DNA of 64,000 nucleotides from Chlorokybus atmophyticus (taxonomy: Eukaryota > Streptophyta > Chlorokybophyceae > Chlorokybales > Chlorokybaceae): NCBI GenBank assembly GCA_009103225.1, contig RHPI01001507.1, forward strand, positions 420,693 through 484,692. Reading direction: 5' to 3'. This document shows, in pieces, positions 10,635 through 22,034 of the stretch (position 1 is the stretch's first letter; the number at the start of each line of letters is the position of its first letter). Both the position numbers and the translations under genes were made by a program. Under the pieces are notes generated by a model. That model searched no databases. It worked only from the letters and a program-made list of their open reading frames with translations, and was not told the DNA's origin.

Positions 10635-11918
10635 ATGTGGGTTGCTTTGCGGTGTGCATGGCTTTTGCGCTCGCTTCTGCTTACAGCTGTGGTGTCTGGT
10701 CAGCCTGTGACAAACGAGCCCCGACGTGCAGATAGGTAAGCGTTCTTTGGTTAACTCACTTGCCTACCGTCTGGCTGGGGTTCCTTGCTGTCTGCAGAGG
10801 CATGCACTGCGTCGGCCACTACACACTGCATGCAGCTTAACTATTTCACTCGAGTTGGTATGTGTCTTGCGGCATGCATAAAGTTGTTGGGTCTGTGCTC
10901 TCCTGTGTTTAGAAGACAGGTAGAGTTAGGTTTCTAGACACGCACGCACGCACGCGCGTATGTGTGTTTGGGTGTGGGTGGGTGTCACACTACACTAGGC
11001 TTCCAACGGTAAGCTTAAACTTTGGTCTGCTGCTTTCTTTTTTCCACCCGCAGGTGTGACAACTGCGTTTCCACTTGGCCAACATGCCGTTGCCTGTGCG
11101 TGTGTTCTTGGAGGCGAGCATGCGTGTACATCAACGGCAATGTCGCCGTGCATTTCCGCTCGCGTTATAGCCATCCTTCTCCAGTCGACCTCCCAACATG
11201 CACCCCCTCCCTTCAGCATGAAGGCAGGGTTCTGCACGGACCTCTACAACGTGTGCGGCGAGACAACATACCGCGTCGTCAGCAACACATTTCTCCATGC
11301 GGATGTTAGCAATGACGTGTGCGTGAAGCCTTCCACTCGACAGCTTGCCGCGGTTCAACACTGCCTTGGCCGTCATTGTGACCTCATGCAAAGTAAGGGT
11401 GTGTGTGGGCTGCGCATGCATGTACTTGCATGTGTGTCTGTGTGTCTGCGCGCGCAAGCGCATGTGCACGCATATGCTGGTATGTCTGCAGCAGTGTGCA
11501 CGTGTGTGCGTCCCTGGTGCATGTGCGCGTGCGCCCACACGCACAGGCATGCACATGTGTGTGCACACGTGCGTGCAGCAGGCATGCGTGCGTTTGAGCA
11601 CACTCAAGCGTGGCATGCGTGCACACACGTGCACACGCGTGCGCCGGCCAACTCCCCACAGCACTGCACACACTGCCCGGCGGCTGGTCCACCATGTTTG
11701 CCAACACATGCATGCGTGGTTGTTGTCCAGGGCCATCCTTCCAGCTAGAGCTCCTCCGCCCTGCACCTTACCCTCCACTTCCCGAGCACAAGCACCAAGC
11801 CTGGTTCCAATCCGAACAGGTGTGCTTGTATGCGTGCGTGAGTTTCCATGTGTGCGAGTATGGAAGCTGTACAGCTGTGCATGAGCAGGACTGGTGCATG
11901 CGTTGCTTGGAGTGTTGA
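10635..11918 (+). CDS. candidate spliced gene for a small secreted Cys-containing protein
   Basis: I built this model from splice sites. Exon 1 (10635-10735) encodes MWVALRCAWLLRSLLLTAV and then VSGQ, a clear signal peptide, and ends at GTAAGC. Exon 2 starts at 11217 after a strong polypyrimidine CCCTCCCTTCAG and ends at 11392 before GTAAGG. Exon 3 is 11662-11819. A short last exon (11889-11918) gives DWCMRCLEC and a stop. All joins keep frame (phases 2, 1, 0). The mature part has FCTDLYNVCGE and further cysteines, loosely like folate-receptor-type extracellular domains, but I would not assign a family. An alternative acceptor at 11054 opens another frame. Confidence 0.42.
11393..11661. repeat. 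intron of alternating purine-pyrimidine sequence
   Basis: Nearly the whole intron is built from TG, CG and CA steps with many GTGCAC/TGCATG words. Such alternating sequence can adopt left-handed DNA. The overlapping long frames on both strands here are a by-product of this composition and are not genes. Confidence 0.55.
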
Positions 11919-13252
11919 CTTCAAGTTGTACACGATGCTCAGGGAATACTGCGGATTGGCGCAATGAGGTTGTGCCGCTATCAAGCAGGCGTCGGCAGTT
12001 TGAGAGGGCACTTACTGAGTCTCTCAGTACATCAGGCTTGAGGTTGGTTTCTGATCATAACCAACCTTCCTGGTCCAAGCTATGCATGCATGCATACGCG
12101 CTTGGTCAACGCATGCAATCAGTCCACATTGATGTCAGACCCTTGCATCAATGCGGAATGAACTTCATGCCTGGATGGCAGCTGTCACTTGGTAGCACCA
12201 GTGTTGCAACGTGTGGCGTATCCATGTTGCATACCTGAAAGCAATGACACCCTGGCCCAGGTGCGTGCTATCCACATGGCAATTTTATTGGGGAAGTCAC
12301 CATTGGAAACATGCATATCTTGTGGACGTGAAGGTGGTGGTGCAGGCAACAGCTTGGCAGAGGACTTGTGGAGGTGTTTCCAAGGCGCGCAGTGGGAACT
12401 GCCACGTAACATGTGACTTAGAGGATGCGAGTGGACAGATGCTGTGGAGCTGTTGGATGCAATCAGGCTGGCTGGAATTTCTTGCAGACACATATGTGGC
12501 CATTAGGCATGTTTGCACACTGCTTGAACTGCAACCCGCCTCTGTGCTGCACAGGCCATGCTTAAGACAGACTTGAGTAAGACTTACAAAACCAAAACCA
12601 ACTGCTGGTCTTTGCATAGATCGTCCTCTTCACTGCAGGCAAAGAACTGTAGCTGGGTATCTATCAATCCAATCATGTCCCCCATGACTGCTGTTTTATA
12701 TCTGTCAACATAGTACAACTCCTGTCTGACTGGTACAACAAACGGACACCACCTACACTAGGTCTGCAGATGGACGGCTCGCCATGCATGCGGATCCTGC
12801 ATGAGCAGGTGTAGTTGAAACCTCCATGCTTTGACAAGTCATGTTGCACTCCGTTACAGGCTTGCGGTGGCTTCTGCAAAGCAAACAACTGGGCTTGCAT
12901 GCCAGCCGCGCTGTACTGGAGTTCACCACAGCAATGATGCATCTCAGTTTGGTCTCTACTACTCCAGGCGTAAATAGCTACACCCCTTGGTGCACTTGCA
13001 ACGTCGTAGGCAATATGCTTGAATTCAAAAACAAAAGCACACCAATGTGACAGACGTAGACTCACGCTTGCTAAGGGGGATACACACATAATAGTACCTG
13101 AGGGTATGTAGAACTACACAACAGCAGGCATAATATTCTGCCTGAGGAAATATTTAAGTCGCCATTGCTGCCGTGGTAAGCAGTCGTCTAGGAGCTTGGC
13201 ACCAGGAAGAAACAACTGCGTGTCGGCCTCGGGACGCACATGGACGTCAGCT
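11919..13252. other. no gene recognised
   Basis: Several open frames of about 100 residues exist (for example 12211-12576 plus), but none shows a domain or convincing splice context. Candidate continuation exons of the preceding gene around 11930-12050 could not be resolved. Confidence 0.3.
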
Positions 13253-13880
13253 GGCCTTGATGAGATAGCCTAGGACAATCTTTGACTGGTGAACAAGCGA
13301 GTTGTCCTTCATAAACAGGTGCATGGCGGAGTGCACAACCACCCGCCCACCACACACGCACAATGCAAACCGCGCGCCTGATCTCGTCAGCAGTTGTCTA
13401 GCTGTGCGGATGTCAAATGCAGAGCAGCCTTCCTGCAAGAAACAGTCACAAATGATTATGCAGCATACAGCATACAAAGACATAAGGTAGCAAACAACAT
13501 TGCCACACCACTGGCCTTCCAGCAACAAAACTTACCAATTTGGCATGCGTCTGTTTTGCTGCCCGAACAGACTTACTTGTGTGCAGAGAGCTTCCATCAG
13601 TTTCCCCGGGGCGCGTGAGCTCCTTGGATACAGAGTGTCCGACATGTCTCAGGGCAGGAATTTCTGCCCACTTGCCATGCAGCGCACCATCCATGAGGCT
13701 CTGCTTCAACAAGGCACATCATTATCTCAAGAAAGTTTTGCTGAACCTCAACCGTTTCCCTAACCTTGCGCTGATGCCACTTTCCTCGGCAGTGAAGAGG
13801 TCCATGTTGGCGTACTCGCTAGCCTTGCACTGCGCAGCGACTTCGGCCAGCTTGATTTTTTGGCTGTCTGCGCACCAAAC
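13253..13880 (-). CDS. three-exon 3' part of an unidentified gene
   Basis: Reading the minus strand, three exons fit together. The first (about 13875-13762) encodes KIKLAEVAAQCKASEYAN and ends at GGTTAGG. The second (about 13700-13577) encodes LMDGALHGKWAEIPALRHVG and ends at GTAAGT. The last (13428-13253) encodes CSAFDIRTARQLLTRSGARF and ends YLIKAS-stop. The joins keep frame if the acceptors at GCAGAG and GGAAG are used. I do not recognise the family. A possible ATG further upstream (MQQYVEELGSEFG) would need one extra base in an A-run to join, so the 5' end is unresolved. It lies in the spacer between the arms of the inverted duplication. Confidence 0.38.
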
Positions 13881-14089
13881 TCAGACCCCAACTCCTCAAC
13901 ATACTGCTGCATGCCTCAATGCTACAGCAGCGGCCGACCCGCAGTGCCTAGCTACCTCAAGCTACCAACAGCAATCAGGCAGCCTCAAACACCAAAACAG
14001 CGTACGTTCCTCATACTTGCTCTAATGTTGGCCCAACAATCAAGTATGCTAACTGCGCCTGTCGTGCCTCCATAAGGTCCTGCTGCCAG

Positions 14090-15278
14090 CTAATAAACAG
14101 GGAACCATTTGCGCCAGGAGGCTGCAAAGCACACCAGGGCTGATGAGGCTGCCATAGGAACTGCAAGCTGCCGACAGAACAACAAACGGTCGAGCACATT
14201 GTCTCCACATTCAAGTGCTAGGCGCCATGTCAACACCGGCCACGCGCTTCGTCTCAGCTCCAAAAACTCAGTAGCTAGCCGCTTGCAGCGTTTGTGTTGT
14301 GCGCTTACTTGACATCCGAACAACTACTCCCGGTTGATACATGAAAATCTGCATGGCAAAGTGCCTGCTCCCCAGCTTGTAAAACCCAAAGGCGTCTAGA
14401 AATGTCTGAAGCTTGCTGTGCACGGAAGCACTATTGAGGCAGATCAACTCCGGACATCGTTTTACAAACGTGACCATTTGTGCATGTTCAACTGCAAGCG
14501 ACATCCGCCAGGCAGCAAATCTTTCAGCCACAACCTCCGATGTGAGAGTGAGCATGTGAGGAGTTCTGTGGAGCATGATGCGAAGGTCCTTGTCAGTAAT
14601 GCTTAGAAGCGTCCGGAGCCTTTCAAGGTTGTATGCGAGAGTCTCAGGATGGCGCTGTAAAAGTGTACAGCCTGCTATTGCTGTTGTGTTCACACCAGGA
14701 AGCAGTTTCAACATCTGCCATGTGACAAGTTCAACCACAAGCACCCGCAAGTAAAGATGAGACAGTTGATGCAACGTACCTCAAGGATGCGTCACCAGCT
14801 CTCTAGGATTACAGTAAATGACAGAGTCTTGCCCACCGCGATGAACAATGCCACACGTTGCGGAGGAAGAGACAACCCCTCCCAAAATTCGCGCACAGTA
14901 TGCTGCTCGGCTTCTGACCATGGGGCACGGGGGGCCTGCCCACCTGTCTTGCCAGCACCTGACCAACAGACATTGTTGAGTGGCAGCACCAACAGCTCAA
15001 ACTTCCAAGCAAGCATCAGCATGTGCTTGGGGAGAGCAGCTCACCTTCCTGCTTTCGTTAACAGCAGTCTCAGGAGTTGTTGTGCCGCATGCCAAGCGCA
15101 ATTGTGCGGCAAAAGCGCACTGCAGCTGCCTGCAAGCGAGTTGTGAGACATTAACTTTGCAGGTGAGATCAACTGCGGCATACCAACGCTGGCCTTGCCT
15201 TTTCAACAAGTTGTAGAAGCCGGGTGCAATGGCTCTGGCTGCGGAAGCTCTTGTGGCGCGCGCCAGGGAGAACATCAT
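14090..15278 (-). pseudogene. mTERF-like copy 2 with organelle-targeting leader, frameshifted
   Basis: The ATG at 15278 starts MMFSLARATRASAARAIAPG, an import-type leader nearly identical to copy 1. The LP-type exon follows at about 14960-14800 (APWSEAEQHTVREFWEGL). The mTERF body is at about 14745-14270 (LKLLPGVNT, MLHRTPHMLTLT, VKRCPELICL). Near 14300 the frame breaks at RMSSKRTTQ and the match resumes in another frame as KRCKRLATEFLELRRS to about 14090. A splice donor look-alike (AAGTAAGC) lies at the break, so an intron is a weaker alternative to a frameshift. It is the inverted-duplication partner of copy 1. Confidence 0.6.
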
Positions 15279-16870
15279 ATATGTACTGTAACATAGTCAC
15301 AGTCAGATCATCAAGTCATATGCACGCCGTTGCAAAAGGATCACAAGCGTTGTAAACAGCCTTCGCTGACAGTGCTTTGCTGGTTGCAAGGCACGGCAAT
15401 GTCGGTAGCTTTTTCTACAGCCGATTATACAAATTGTTGTACCGACATCAGCGTGCATTGGTTTCCAGCAAACTGCAACCACTTGGCAACCTGGCCACAC
15501 GCGCGCATGCACACATTCGTATAATACGCGCTAGTCAGCAAACCGTCCAGATTTGAGTCAAAGAGAGGTTGCTATTAACTAAGTACCCAAGCTGGAAAGC
15601 TGCCGTTGTTGCTTCAAGCTTGACAGTCAGCACGTGCAAAGCACGATGATGGTCGTAATGCTAGTACCGACCTGAATACTGCGAGTGCCTCAGTTACTGC
15701 CGGAGACACCAACTCACGGGAAGACGGTATGGTTTTGTTGTGAACACCTAAGCTTATGGCATGGCAAGTTAACATGCGTCCTATTGTGAGCTTGGCTACA
15801 GCAGATGTTCACAGGTTTCACACAGCTTTGAGACAATGGCATACGGCGAGCGGCTGCGCTAACCAGCTGAGCCACAGTAGCTTTGTTCACAATGCATGCT
15901 ACGTAACGCACGGCATAAGCTTGACCTACACAGTGTACCTGCAAGAGTCAGCAGCGACAGCTGCAATTGACACCTCAGCTCACGCACTAAAGCTACCCGC
16001 CCGTCGCTGGCCACGCAGAGCATGCCACCAACCCCCTTGCACTCGATAGGGCGATGCCACCGCCCCTACCGTGAGCGACTCTCGGTACGCGCGCACGTCG
16101 CCGCCGCTGCCCCACCCGCTCATGGCTTGCACAATGGCAAGGTCGTTGACAGAGACGAGCTTGACACTTGGTTAAGCTGCGGGCGGGGCGGCGGTGGTGG
16201 CGGCGGTGGTGGAGGGCGTTGTTGCCGATGTCCATGTCGTTGTCCGTGCTGTAGACCTTGTGACTAGCGCCGTGTCGCAGGCGCTGGAGGCAGCCATGCA
16301 TGTAAGCATGCCGCCTGCTGCAGTCCGTCAGAGGCGACGGTGGCAGCAGCTTGCATAGGGTTTTAGTGCCCGGCAGAAAGACGGCGCCAGTGAACTGACT
16401 CTGTTGTTCTGCAAACGGTACGTTGTGAAGCTTTCAGTAAGCTGTTGGTAGTGTTTGCCCATCGTTGGGAACTTGCACACAGCTTTCACACGACGAGTGC
16501 ACATGCATGTTGCTCAACGACAATCTTGTCAGGCAGGATAGCAGTTAGTCCATAGTTGTGCGTGAGCTGGAACTGCCTCAAAGCATGCATTGCGGTTGAG
16601 CCTTGAGGGTGGGGGCAGCGTGTTTACAATGTCTATCATGGTTCTACAGTCACATCCTTTGGTATCAACATGTTTGCTGCAGGTCAGCTGAGCAATGCTG
16701 ACCTCTGTGTCTGACGCATGAAGCAACAGCTCAAGTTGCTGTGAGCACCTGTGTCCATTAACCTCACCTGTAGCTTGCATGCACCAACCGCTCAGCTGCA
16801 TGCCTCTGTTCTCACCAACGACCAACGCAACTTTAATACAACTATCAGTATGCGCATTTCAGGTGCCGTG
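15279..16870. promoter_or_regulatory. shared region between divergent mTERF-like copies 2 and 3
   Basis: This is the counterpart of the region at 7.7-9.2 kb, including a GGCGGT-rich tract at about 16180-16215 and the CTGACAGTGC segment near 15370. It should contain the upstream control sequences of copies 2 and 3. I found no trusted coding exon in it. Confidence 0.33.
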
Positions 16871-17178
16871 TTACAAGGCTGACTTGGCATGGTGGCAATG
16901 TACGTCATGCAGCATGCAGCATGCCTTGCTCCGACAGGCATTGCTGGTAAGGCATCCAACTGGTCCATTGCCTGTTGAAAGCTGTTGCCTTCGCTTGCAA
17001 GTACTCTGCAAGTGACATTCTGTGGCAGTGCAATCCGTGGTGACATCATGGCACGCACCCGTCAAGAAAGTCACCACAAACACAGTCAGCGCACCTCAGC
17101 GTTACCGCTTTTTAAACAAGTAATGTTTGCTGTACTGTGCTGAGTCGACATTGCTACTGCTCACACCGTTGTTTGCAG

Positions 17179-18651
17179 GCAGTCACAGGGCACATGTGCG
17201 TCAGAACTTCACGCCGCATGTAGCGCCACTCTTGATCTTGGAGGTTATGACAACAGTGACCAGGTGAGCTGCTACTTACCCAACATGTGCTTCGTCTGCT
17301 GCCTTCGCTTATTGTGTGCTTGCCAGCTGCCAGTGAGGCGAGTAGGAAGGCCTCACTTGCCCCCGTGGTCAGAGAGTGATCAGCAAGCCGCGCGGCAGTT
17401 CTGGGCGGGATGGTCTCTGTCTCCGCAACGTGTTGAGTCTATGATCACAACAGGCATGACAAAGTCACTGTTTCGCAATCTCGAAGAACTTGACTGCCGA
17501 ATACGGGAGGTGTGTGCAAGTGCACATGTGCACATGTGGGCGTGCGCTTGGGCGCGGGCGCGTTGTAATGTTAATTGTCGTAAGGCATACACTGACCTGG
17601 CTTCGTTGATGTTCAGATGCAGAAGTTGGTTCCTGGTATCCACATGGCAAAGCTGACTAGGCCCGAGTTGTTGATGCATTCTCCCGCAACTCTTGCAATG
17701 AAGCTACCGGAGTTAAAGACTATATTGAGCGTCAGTGACAAGGAGCTGTTCGTGATGTTGCGCCAAGCACCCGACGTGCTGAAGTGCACACCAGAGGTTG
17801 TGGCTGAAAAAGTCGCTGCGTGGCGGGCTTTCTTGGCGGTTGATCATGTGCAAATGGTTCAGTTACTCGTACGCTGCCCGGATCTGCTCTATCGCAACGA
17901 CACTTTTGTGCGCAGCAAGCTTGGCACGTTCGTAAACACATTTGTGACCTGCAAGTTAGGAAGCAGGGTTCTGGCTTCGAAGATCTTCATGAACCATCCT
18001 GGAGTGGTTGTGAAGCTGTCGTGCGAGCGTATTGAAAGGCGATGCAAGCGTCTTGCAATGGACTTCACCGAAGCAGAGCGCAGCCGTTGGTCGGTGTCGA
18101 CGTGGAGAGTGGCTGTCACGCGGGGAGACTGCGTGTTGGACCGGTTGTTGTTCTGTCGGTATCATGCAATCCGCATGCAGGCCACAACAGCCCTCACCAT
18201 GTCCGCAGCATCATGGCACAACAAGTTCCCAGAGTTTCATCAGTGGCAACAAGAGTTTGAAGATGCACGCAACAGGTGCGGTCAACCTGTGAACAGATAC
18301 TCATGTGTTCGTGCCCGTGCATTTGTGTACACACGCAGGCGTCAGAGCTGGTTATGTATACTCTGCAATGCAACAGGCTTAGCGGACTCTGTGTGCGCAG
18401 GGAGTTGGTTGAGGCAAGGATGGTTCACACCACTGAGGTCGTCCACTAGGCGCCTCTGTATCACAAGATATGCAAGTTCATATGTACAAATAGAGCTCAC
18501 TATGTATATGCTGTCCGCTGGTGAACTCCCTGCATACGTTCACTCTTTTGTGTCATATTACGTCGGTGTTGAGTCAGTCAGTGTCAATGCAAGGCTGGCT
18601 GTGTTGTTGGTTGATGGAGGGCGGATGCGCCTTGGGTTAGGGCATCTCTGA
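17179..18651 (+). CDS. mTERF-like protein, copy 3 (best preserved)
   Basis: Exons 17179-17263, 17327-17509 and 17617-18651 join in frame through a 63-nt intron (GTGAGC..TTGCCAG) and a 107-nt intron (GTGTGT..GTTCAG). The second carries LPVRRVGRPHLPPW. The last carries the mTERF helical repeats: ELFVMLRQAPDVLKCTPE and VQMVQLLVRCPDLL. A conserved tail follows (SCERIERRCKRLAMDF, VLDRLLFCRYH, WHNKFPEFHQWQQEF). About 100 further residues before the stop are poorly conserved. mTERF proteins act on organelle nucleic acids. An upstream exon at about 16871-17107 matches copy 4 but has one extra A at about 16979, so the N-terminus and targeting signal are uncertain. Confidence 0.68.
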
Positions 18652-19760
18652 CAGACTTTTTCTGAGCGGCGACAGCTTACCGCAAAAAAAAGAACAAGCA
18701 ACGCGCAATGCTGGAGCGCTTCCTAGTCAACCCTGGCGTGCATACACCCGTGACACGAAATAGGTTGGGATAGTTCTGTTGAGCACACTGCTTACAGTTC
18801 TGCAAAGCGTTTCAAACCTTGTTGCAGATGGCTTCATTGGTGCAAACGCTTTGCACATGAGAGTGTGCTGTGCTGAAGTGCATGTACACGCAGCAACTTG
18901 CAACAGTTTCTTTATTAGACCACTACGCACCAGCTCTGTGTGTATATGTACAGGATATGCTAGGTGCTGTTGTGGCACGTGGGCACGTGCATGCGCGCAT
19001 GCATGTATGCGTGTTTGTTTGTACTAGTGTGCGGAGCAAGGGCGCGTGTGACTGGGTAGGTACGTTACAGTTGCTGACACTCGTTCAGTTGCCAACATGC
19101 ACAGTCTACTACAAGCCGCTTGACACAGATTCTGCCACAAGCCATTTCCAATAACCCAACATTGCACAGGTTTACCTGGCAAGCCAGCTGCTGTGGGTGG
19201 ATACCAGCAGTGCAATGACTGCATCAAGCAGATTTTAATATGCAACTGGGAATAGGTTTCAGTAGCATCTGCTACACTACTTTCTGCGACTCTCACTGCA
19301 TGCGCGAAGGCATTGCAAGCAATACCGTACAGGATATGCTGCCAGTAGTTGTAGACATGCATGACATCACTCACAGCATGCCAAACAGCATGCACGCACG
19401 TTGTAACACAACCACCGGGCTATACACACTGTTTGTTCCAACTATGTGCAGCAAAGGTTTCAAGCCCTCCAGCATTGTTGTTGTTGCAATATGCAAACTG
19501 AAGGCCATTGACATGCGCATACAATTTCTCGTAGAGCACATGCATAACATACAGTTGCAGCAATCTCTTTGAGTGCGGCAGATGTTGGCTTTACTTCTGT
19601 ACACTTTACACCGCAGTAACTTACCAAAGCACCATAGTCTATTGGTGCATAACTACTGTCAGACTAAGATTACTATGAAATCGACATTGGATGCTATTGC
19701 TTGCCATAGCCGTCAATGCATCCGCTAACTACTACTATTCCTCCACAAAGCTACATCAGC
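18652..19760. other. no gene recognised
   Basis: A run of A residues is present near 18685, and several TGCATG-rich stretches occur. The open frames at 18779-19572 show no domain or splice support. Confidence 0.3.
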
Positions 19761-20985
19761 TTAAGGCAGGGTTGGCAAGCCACCTGTTGGGAGGCCACCT
19801 GTTGGCAATACGAGAGCGTTGATTGCGTTGACAAGCACCAGCTTGTCGACGGTGCTCGTCGGAAGCGTCTTGGAGAGGTTGCACCGTTGCTGGGGCAGCG
19901 GCTTCTTGCTTGCGGAGATGATCTAATTGCAATGCAAAAGTCAGCGCCAGCACTTGACTGCAGTGCACTATGTTTACATGCCGGCGCATGCCTGTCACAC
20001 GCTCACAAGTCCAGGCACACTGACAGAAGTGCGTATGCGCGCACAGTGTGTCACTCGTACATAGGCACGCACGCATGCACATACACGCACACGTGCTCAT
20101 GCTCATAAACACACACTGCACGCATCTACCCACCAGGGTGATGTCGCCTTCCACATATGCAAGGCATTTCCTATCAGGGCCGTTGAGTACGATGCGGCTG
20201 ATGCCTGCCTTGATGCGGTCGCAGACTGTTTGGGCTGGCCAGCTGGCGACGCAAAGAGGGGTTGTTGGAAGAAGCTGTCATCAGCTTACGCCCGCCCGGC
20301 ATGCCCACGGCAAAGTTGCCCATCGTCACCATGTACAACAAGCACTGCGCGTCCAATATGTTCGACTGCGGCAGGCTGCAGACGCCACCCGCCAACACGT
20401 ACCCGTTGCTTCCAAGGCGAAATGGGTTCAACTGTTGTAGCCAACAACTTACTAGTCAGTCCAACAAGTGTGTATGGTACGATTTCTGCATGGATGATGC
20501 AATGTGGGGAACCAGAGGTTCATGTCATAGCCAAGTTGTGCTGATTGACTGCTTGAGTAGATTGCACAGTGGGTATGCGTGCTCCCTGGAACATCATGTG
20601 AGTATATGTGCTTACTTGGTTGAGTTGGAAGTTGAAGATGGATGCAACAACCTCGCCACCTATGCCGGAGGGAGTTGGTGCAGGCTGTGAGACAACACTG
20701 GGCCTGTCTTGGGCACATATAGAACAGAATCAAAAAAGTTCCACACACAACGCACACGCACATATACACACACGCATGCGCATAAACATGCAGGAGCACG
20801 CATACGTATACACGTGCACATGTACACACATGCGCCACTTACACTCCGTTGCCGATCTCAAGGTGGATGACAATGTGCTCCAAGACGCCGAGGCAGATGG
20901 CATCAGCGGGGTTGGTGTGAAGGGAGGCGAGGAGAAGGACAAGCAGTGACGCCGCAGCCGACAAGGAAGAGGAGGAGGACGCCAT
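19761..20985 (-). CDS. candidate spliced gene for a secreted protein of unknown family
   Basis: The ATG at 20985 opens MASSSSSLSAAASLLVLLLA, a strong signal peptide. Exon 1 ends at 20843 before GTAAGT. Exon 2 (20703-20616) continues in frame (PSVVSQPAPTPSGIGGEVV) and ends before GTAAGC. Exon 3 starts at 20431 after CTACAACAG (LNPFRLGSNGYVLAGG). Further down, GISRIVLNGPDRKCLAYVEG is clearly protein-like but lies in another frame than exon 3, so a short intron (for example 55 nt from GTGACG to GATGACAG) or an error lies between. The final exon after GCAATTAG encodes ISASKKPLPQQRC and ends GGLPTGGLPTLP-stop. The first intron is TG/CA-rich like the one in the other secreted-protein gene. No family is recognised. 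Confidence 0.5.
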
Positions 20986-22034
20986 TGCTAACCTGTGTGG
21001 GTAAGTGTGGGTGCGTGGGTGTGTATGTGAGAGTGGGAGCTTGATGATATTGCGTTGTAGCCATCACTTTGCTATGCTATGCCATGCAATGCAAGACAGC
21101 TGCACTTACCGGCAGTGTACTTGGTCCAAAATGCCCACAACGGCGTACACTACCAGCCCAAAATCTAAGCAATGTGTATGTAATCTACACCTCCACTGAA
21201 AAGCTTAATATGTGGCTTCACCCCAACAACAAATCTGCTGTCCTCGCTTGTCTCCACAAGCAAGCAGGTCCTTTCTGCTCCGTCACGTGCATGCATTCAG
21301 GCAGTAGTAACGGCATAGGTTATGCTACGGTTGTCAGTAGAATGTGTTGGCTATTACCTTTTTTGCATAAGGAACCAAAGAGAGGATCGCTACGCTGTGG
21401 ATTGGACTGCTGCCGACAACCAACACGTCAGCTTGCGTGTATGTATACATGGCCATCACGTGCATAACGACCAGAATTTGTAGACTCACTTGTCATGACA
21501 GGTATAACTGCTGCCTGTACCCCCTGTGTGAAGCAGCTATCAACTACAACAAGAGCTAGATAGATATCAGTGTACATGACGGTGAGAGTTACTACAACGA
21601 GTAATCCACTAGTCTGTCTGATTTCCTAGTCTCTCTCTCAACCGAGCCTTTCAATACACAGCATTGTGGCGGTTTAAGCAGCGGCATCCCACAACTTGCG
21701 TGACACGACAAGTCGTGCTACCTTAAGATTGTCAGCAAGCATGCAGCTGCGGCTCCGTCGTGATGTTGAGCGCTGCGCATGCACACATTTCGCAGTCAAT
21801 TTGCGTCTTGGCAGTACAGCAATTAGGTCTGATTCAGTAGCTACCTACAGTGTACAATGGGCAAATGTTATGAACGCCTTGGCAAATGTTGTACTACGGG
21901 ACATGTTCCATGGCGTTCACGAATTTGCGGGCCGAAAAGTTCCGCACCATTTATTCTGACAGCGCACAAACGCGCATGTCAACCTCGCGCGCAGCGCGTG
22001 GCATGCTAGGCGGCTGTGTGTGGACCTTAACGCG
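20986..22034. other. no gene recognised
   Basis: An open frame at 21069-21467 is free of stops but shows no domain. The segment directly before 22035 is unrelated to the gypsy element that starts there and marks its 5' truncation point. Confidence 0.3.

Larger units (their letters stand above)
14090..17640. repeat. right arm of the inverted duplication (mTERF pair)
   Basis: It holds copy 2 (minus) and the 5' part of copy 3 (plus) and is the reverse-oriented counterpart of 6890-10500. Identity looks moderate, with indels, so the duplication is not recent. The 3.5-kb spacer between the arms contains two unrelated genes. Confidence 0.6.

Noticed and set aside
11217-11392. Assignment to the folate-receptor family
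   Set aside because: Only a short cysteine pattern is similar; too little for a family call.
11131-11964. 277-codon minus-strand open frame rich in His, Thr, Cys and Ala
   Set aside because: It runs through TG/CA repeats and antisense to the spliced plus-strand exons; its composition follows the repeat and no domain is present.
20440-20580. Exon candidate between exons 2 and 3 of the 20-kb secreted-protein gene
   Set aside because: It would need a 21-nt intron and ends in a stop, while direct joining of 20616 to 20431 keeps frame.
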